A stretch of DNA of 64,000 nucleotides from assembly GCA_013335115.1 (NCBI GenBank), contig JAAXWQ010000007.1, forward strand, positions 18,633 through 82,632. The letters run 5' to 3'. A program made the translations under genes and the position numbers. Each line of letters begins with the position of its first letter. Position 1 is the stretch's first letter. The notes under the pieces are model-generated. The model ran no database searches and had not been told where the DNA came from. It saw only the letters and a list, made by a program, of their open reading frames with translations. Below are positions 60,115 through 64,000 of this stretch, in pieces. This stretch comes from Chlorobiaceae bacterium. Lineage in GTDB: Bacteria > Bacteroidota > Chlorobiia > Chlorobiales > Chlorobiaceae.

Positions 60115-61629
60115 TCAATGCGGACGACGTTCAATCCCGGCAATCCTGAAGAGGGCATCGAGATCGAGGCTGGCCTCGAAGTGCGACGCCAGCAACTCGA
60201 ACGGATCGGAACTCCCCGCTTCAGGCGCAGGGGCACGATAACGGCCGTCAATCCTGCCCAGGAACCAGGTGCGCACCTCCGACCGGTCGAAGAGGCCATG
60301 GAAATAGGTCCCCATCACCCGGCCGTCGGGGCTCACCGTGCCGTCACTCCCCCGGTCGGGCTGGCCATTGCGCATCGTGACCTCGGCGAACGGCATCGTC
60401 CCTTCTCCGGCTGCAGAACTGCGACCCATGTGGATCTCGTAGCCACTGAGCTCGATGCCCGTGCCGGCAAGGGTACCGCAGGAGTTGCTCAACGCCTTGT
60501 CGCGTTCGAGCACCGTTGTGACCGGCAGCATGCCGAGCGCAAAACTCGTGCCCGCAGCTCCTTCGACTCCGTAGGGGTCCTGGATGGACTCACCGAGCAT
60601 CTGGTAGCCACCGCAGATGCCGAGGACTGTCCCGCCATTGTTGCGGAACGCCTCGATATGGTCGCGCCATCCCATGGCCAGAAGCCACTCGAGGTCGCCG
60701 CGGACGTTTTTCGATCCGGGCAGCACCAGCGCCCGATATGAGTCAAGCGGTTTGGGATGGTGGAGCCAGTGCAGTTCCACCGAGGGGTCCCCTTCAAGCG
60801 GAGCCAAATCGGTGAAGTTGGAAATGTGCGGAAAGTAGAGCGCGACTATGCCGGTCTTTTCCGGGTTGGGAGCGTGCTTCGGATCGACGACCGACGAGAG
60901 GGGCACCGCATCTTCAGCATCAATCGTAAATCCCCTGAAATACGGAATCACCCCGAGTACCGGCACGCCGGTCATCGATTCGAGCATCTTCACGCCATCC
61001 TCGAACAGCGACTTGTCACCACGGAACCGGTTGACGATCACCCCCCTCACCAGTGCGCGGTCTTCCGTCGGAATGACCGCCAGCGTGCCCGCCACCTGGG
61101 CAAACACACCGCCACGATCGATATCCGCCACGAGGATGACCGAAGCCCCGGCCTGGCGAGCGGTCCTGAAGTTGACGAAATCGCGGTCATACAGGTTCAT
61201 CTCGGCGCACGATCCGGCCCCTTCGATCACCATGAGTTCATGCCGGGCCATCAGGCGGCCGAGGCTGTCGAACGCCACTGCCGCCCAGCGGGAGGTGTCG
61301 CCAAAATACTCCCTGGCCGTCCGGTCCGAACAGACCTGCCCCTGCAGCACCACCTGCGCGCCGGTATCGGTATTAGGCTTGAGCAGCACCGGGTTCATGT
61401 CGGCATGCGGTGCCACGCGCGCGGCATATGCCTGCACGATCTGCGCCCGTCCCATCTCGCCCCCCTCCGGCGTAACGCCCGAGTTGTTCGACATGTTCTG
61501 CGCCTTGAACGGCGCCACATCGATCCCCGCATTGCTGAAGATGCGGCAGAGCGCCGTCGCGACGACGCTCTTGCCCACATCAGATGCAGTGCCGAGGACG
61601 GCGATGTTGTTGTAGGCTCCGGATGGCAT
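60115..61629 (-). CDS. cobQ: Cobyric acid synthase CobQ/CbiP
   Basis: This 504-residue amidotransferase adds four amides to adenosylcobyrinate a,c-diamide. It has an N-terminal ATP-binding [31 protein letters not shown], and a triad-type glutaminase domain with [14 protein letters not shown] (nucleophile Cys) and [10 protein letters not shown]. It begins one base after the receptor stop. It belongs to the leftward corrinoid operon. Confidence 0.95.
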   Translation of the reverse strand: MPSGAYNNIAVLGTASDVGKSVVATALCRIFSNAGIDVAPFKAQNMSNNSGVTPEGGEMGRAQIVQAYAARVAPHADMNPVLLKPNTDTGAQVVLQGQVCSDRTAREYFGDTSRWAAVAFDSLGRLMARHELMVIEGAGSCAEMNLYDRDFVNFRTARQAGASVILVADIDRGGVFAQVAGTLAVIPTEDRALVRGVIVNRFRGDKSLFEDGVKMLESMTGVPVLGVIPYFRGFTIDAEDAVPLSSVVDPKHAPNPEKTGIVALYFPHISNFTDLAPLEGDPSVELHWLHHPKPLDSYRALVLPGSKNVRGDLEWLLAMGWRDHIEAFRNNGGTVLGICGGYQMLGESIQDPYGVEGAAGTSFALGMLPVTTVLERDKALSNSCGTLAGTGIELSGYEIHMGRSSAAGEGTMPFAEVTMRNGQPDRGSDGTVSPDGRVMGTYFHGLFDRSEVRTWFLGRIDGRYRAPAPEAGSSDPFELLASHFEASLDLDALFRIAGIERRPH

Positions 61630-61630
61630 A

Positions 61631-63589
61631 TCAAAACCTCATGCGCATACCGACGGTGTACACGGCCTCAGGCATCGGGTAGAGGCCAAGCCCGTTCCAG
61701 TTGCTCGCCGCATACGAAGCATACTTTTCATTGAAGATGTTGGTCGCGCTCAGATAGAGGTCGACCTGCTTCATCTGGTAATCGAGGTGCAGGTCCACCG
61801 TCCGGTAATCGTCGAGCCTGTCCTGGGCGTTGGCCATGTCACTGGCGACATACTGTCTGCCGACATAGTTATACTGAACCCTCGAATGAACACCCGATCC
61901 GAAATCGTATTCCATACCGATATTGCTTTTCCAGTCGGGAACGAGGGGAAGAACCTTTCCGTCGAACTCACCTGAGCTGAAGGTGGCACGGGTATAGGCA
62001 AGACCCCCGAAAATCTTCAGATCGTCCAAAAGCTGGTAACGGGCGTCAAGGTTGGTGCCCAGATGCCTGGTATGGGGGTAGTTGATATTCGCCCAGGAGT
62101 TCGCATCGTAGAGAATTGCATCCTCGACGTTCCTGAGGTACCCCCTTGCGTTAATTACAAGGCGGTCGTTTCCGGCAAGCCTCATGCCCAGTTCATAACC
62201 GACCGACTTGTCGGGCTTCAGTTCGGTTATGGAACCACCGAACCATGAGACCATCTCGTCGATAACGGGATAACGATAGGAACGGGAAACTTTACCATAG
62301 ACCTTGGAACCGGGAAAGAAGGTATACGCGAGGCCGACATCCCCGGCCCACTGGTGCGTCGACGATCTGGTCATGCTCGGGCCCGAGGCATCCCGATAGC
62401 CAAGGCCGAGGTCGACGGTCTCGTAACGATATCCGGTACTCAGCACCATGGCGTCCGTCACGTTCAGTTCATCCTGCACGAATCCCGAAAGGCTCTTCCT
62501 GTCGTGGTTCATCCAGGTGGTGACGACGCGGTTTGCCCCCGCTTTGGTCGCATCATAGTCGACCTGCTGCAGATCAGCACCCAGCGTCAGCCTGTTTTTC
62601 AATCCTCCGACATTTGAATCAAGCAGATACTTCGGTGAAAGAATTCTCGTGTACACGTCGGTGACCATGAAGGCATTCAAACTCGCCATGTCCGCCCTCC
62701 GCGTCTCTTCGCCATATGAGGCGTCAAGGGTAAGGATTCCAGAATTCCTCATATCGTACCGCAAAACGACTCCGAACTTTGAAGTATCATCGATAGCACG
62801 ATCGGTTTCATGCAACGGTTGCACCTGCGTCCTGTTTTCACGGATCTGCTGGAGGGTAAGGCTGCCGGGAAGGTTGTAATCGCTGTCAGACAGCTTGAAA
62901 TCGGCCGTAACGGTCAAGCGCTCAAGAGGCGTAAACCGGAGGTTACCGTAGCCACTTGAGCGGTTCTCTTCCGAATGGACGCGATAACCGTGGGTATCGA
63001 AAAAGGATCCCCCTACGCTCAACGCAGTATCCCCGTCGGCAATCGTCATTGAACCGTTGGCGCCTTTCCGGCCACTTGTCCCTCCGTAAACATCGAAATT
63101 CGCGCCACCCTTGCCGACCGGCTTTTTGGTGATGATATTGATGACGCCCCCCTTTGCATTGTCACCGTAAAGGACCGATCCGGGACCGTAAAGCACCTCG
63201 ATCCGTTCAATGTTGTCGACGGGAATGGTGGTCCAGTCAGGGCCAGACATGTCGATGGGGTTCAGTTTGCGCCCGTCGATAAGCACAGCGACGTTCCTGT
63301 CAGCCGTATCGCCGAAACCCTCCATATCGACTCGCTGCCGGTTATTGTCGCTAATCGCTACGCCGCTAAGTGACTGCAGCACATCAGGTACCGTCTGTGA
63401 GCCGCTTTTCCTGATCTCGGCCGCACTGATCACCTGCACATAGGCCGGGATTTTCTCAAGCCGCTGCTCGCTTCGGGTACCGGTCACGACGACCTCCCGG
63501 CCCAGGTAATCGTTACCGGTTTCTGCGGCCTGCAGCCCGCGGCTGCAAAGCATCGCTGCCATGAGGATGGCGAGTTTTTTCTTGTTCAT
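61631..63589 (-). CDS. btuB: TonB-dependent receptor, BtuB-like
   Basis: This 652-residue outer-membrane receptor has a signal ending SRGLQA-AET, a TonB box-like segment ([19 protein letters not shown]), a plug domain ([47 protein letters not shown]) and a 22-strand-type barrel ending in VGMRMRF with the aromatic terminus. The preceding cobalamin riboswitch and downstream corrinoid genes identify the substrate as a corrinoid. The start at 63589 gives the right signal. Confidence 0.9.
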   Translation of the reverse strand: MNKKKLAILMAAMLCSRGLQAAETGNDYLGREVVVTGTRSEQRLEKIPAYVQVISAAEIRKSGSQTVPDVLQSLSGVAISDNNRQRVDMEGFGDTADRNVAVLIDGRKLNPIDMSGPDWTTIPVDNIERIEVLYGPGSVLYGDNAKGGVINIITKKPVGKGGANFDVYGGTSGRKGANGSMTIADGDTALSVGGSFFDTHGYRVHSEENRSSGYGNLRFTPLERLTVTADFKLSDSDYNLPGSLTLQQIRENRTQVQPLHETDRAIDDTSKFGVVLRYDMRNSGILTLDASYGEETRRADMASLNAFMVTDVYTRILSPKYLLDSNVGGLKNRLTLGADLQQVDYDATKAGANRVVTTWMNHDRKSLSGFVQDELNVTDAMVLSTGYRYETVDLGLGYRDASGPSMTRSSTHQWAGDVGLAYTFFPGSKVYGKVSRSYRYPVIDEMVSWFGGSITELKPDKSVGYELGMRLAGNDRLVINARGYLRNVEDAILYDANSWANINYPHTRHLGTNLDARYQLLDDLKIFGGLAYTRATFSSGEFDGKVLPLVPDWKSNIGMEYDFGSGVHSRVQYNYVGRQYVASDMANAQDRLDDYRTVDLHLDYQMKQVDLYLSATNIFNEKYASYAASNWNGLGLYPMPEAVYTVGMRMRF

Positions 63590-63810
63590 GTTGTTGTCCT
63601 GTGTTGAATTGAAAAAAATCAACAGACAGGGGTCAAGAAACGAGGCGGCTTACGTGCCCGGAAAATCGCTGAACGGAGCTCATTCAAACGTGTCCGCCGT
63701 GTTGCGGAACATGAAACGAGCAAGAAAATCAACAGTTACAGGAATAACCGGAACGGTAGAGCTTTGCCTGACTATAACCCGTAGTCGTGTCAAACAGCAA
63801 AGAGCTAACT

Positions 63811-64000
63811 GGCAGGTCTCCTGACTATGACAGCTAAACCGCTGCAGCCTTCCCACCCCGTCCGTGGAGGACTTGGGCAGTGACTTGCAGCGACTGCGGC
63901 TTCGAGGCATGTGGCCATGCCTGTCAGCGGCAGCTTGCCGTTGTACAGTTGCGGGTACAGTGTACGAATCTCACGTACTTCCCTATTCTCCGGCTTTCAA
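63811..64000 (-). promoter_or_regulatory. Cobalamin riboswitch (5' end at or beyond the window edge)
   Basis: Read on the minus strand, AGGGAA (63984-63979), the highly conserved CCCGCAACTGT (63955-63945), GGGAAGG (63854-63848) and the B12-box-like AGTCAGGAGACCTGCC (63826-63811) occur in the order of the AdoCbl aptamer. It is 220 bases upstream of the btuB start. The outer stem may continue past base 64000. Confidence 0.93.

Overview
The window reads as a chromosomal segment of a green sulfur bacterium (Chlorobiaceae, high-GC type). The main markers are bchC, the bacteriochlorophyllide dehydrogenase, and sets of housekeeping genes whose sequences and order look chlorobial. The species cannot be fixed from sequence reading alone. 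Coding density is high, many genes overlap by ATGA or TGATG junctions, and no tRNA, rRNA, CRISPR array or intact insertion sequence was found.

Layout. 0.2-9.7 kb: a RidA-like protein, thiE-thiD, UDP-sugar dehydrogenase, a lipoprotein/hydrolase/pepA group, a secreted nuclease, an NrnA-type phosphoesterase and a winged-helix regulator. 9.9-23.9 kb: rlmN, adk, priA, a DoxX/TPR pair, then a leftward DUF3109-rpoN-hslV-hslU-aroQ group and rightward folD-radA. 24-37.4 kb: bchC, an incomplete nucleoside-type ABC transporter, a histone-tail-like DUF2934 protein, a 55-residue small protein, a PASTA protein, a polyprenyl diphosphate synthase, tatC, coaE, sodB, an rRNA methyltransferase and corA. 37.4-51.3 kb: small enzymes and exported proteins, a two-gene signalling locus (CheB-CheR-PAS fusion plus hybrid histidine kinase), a tandem-repeat protein, a flavoprotein, a SET protein, an iron alcohol dehydrogenase and OsmC.

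The most striking region is 51.3-64 kb. From the right edge leftward runs a cobalamin salvage operon: a B12 riboswitch, a BtuB-like TonB receptor, cobQ, cobO, btuC, and a btuD fused to a C-terminal domain of unknown function. It ends in a cbiR-like gene that has lost its middle and is frameshifted. Directly beyond lies a complete-looking chaperone-usher fimbrial operon on the opposite strand (two DUF4402 pilins, chaperone, usher). On its far side are short fragments that resemble the cobU kinase gene. The simplest reading is that a fimbrial operon was inserted into the cobalamin locus and that the genes on both sides decayed.

Functionally, the riboswitch should repress the salvage operon when cobalamin is plentiful. 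The TonB receptor and ABC components import corrinoids, CobO adenosylates them and CobQ amidates the ring. The fimbrial operon would give the cell surface fibres, which is unusual in a group not known for chaperone-usher pili. All functional calls rest on reading motifs by eye; no database search was run.
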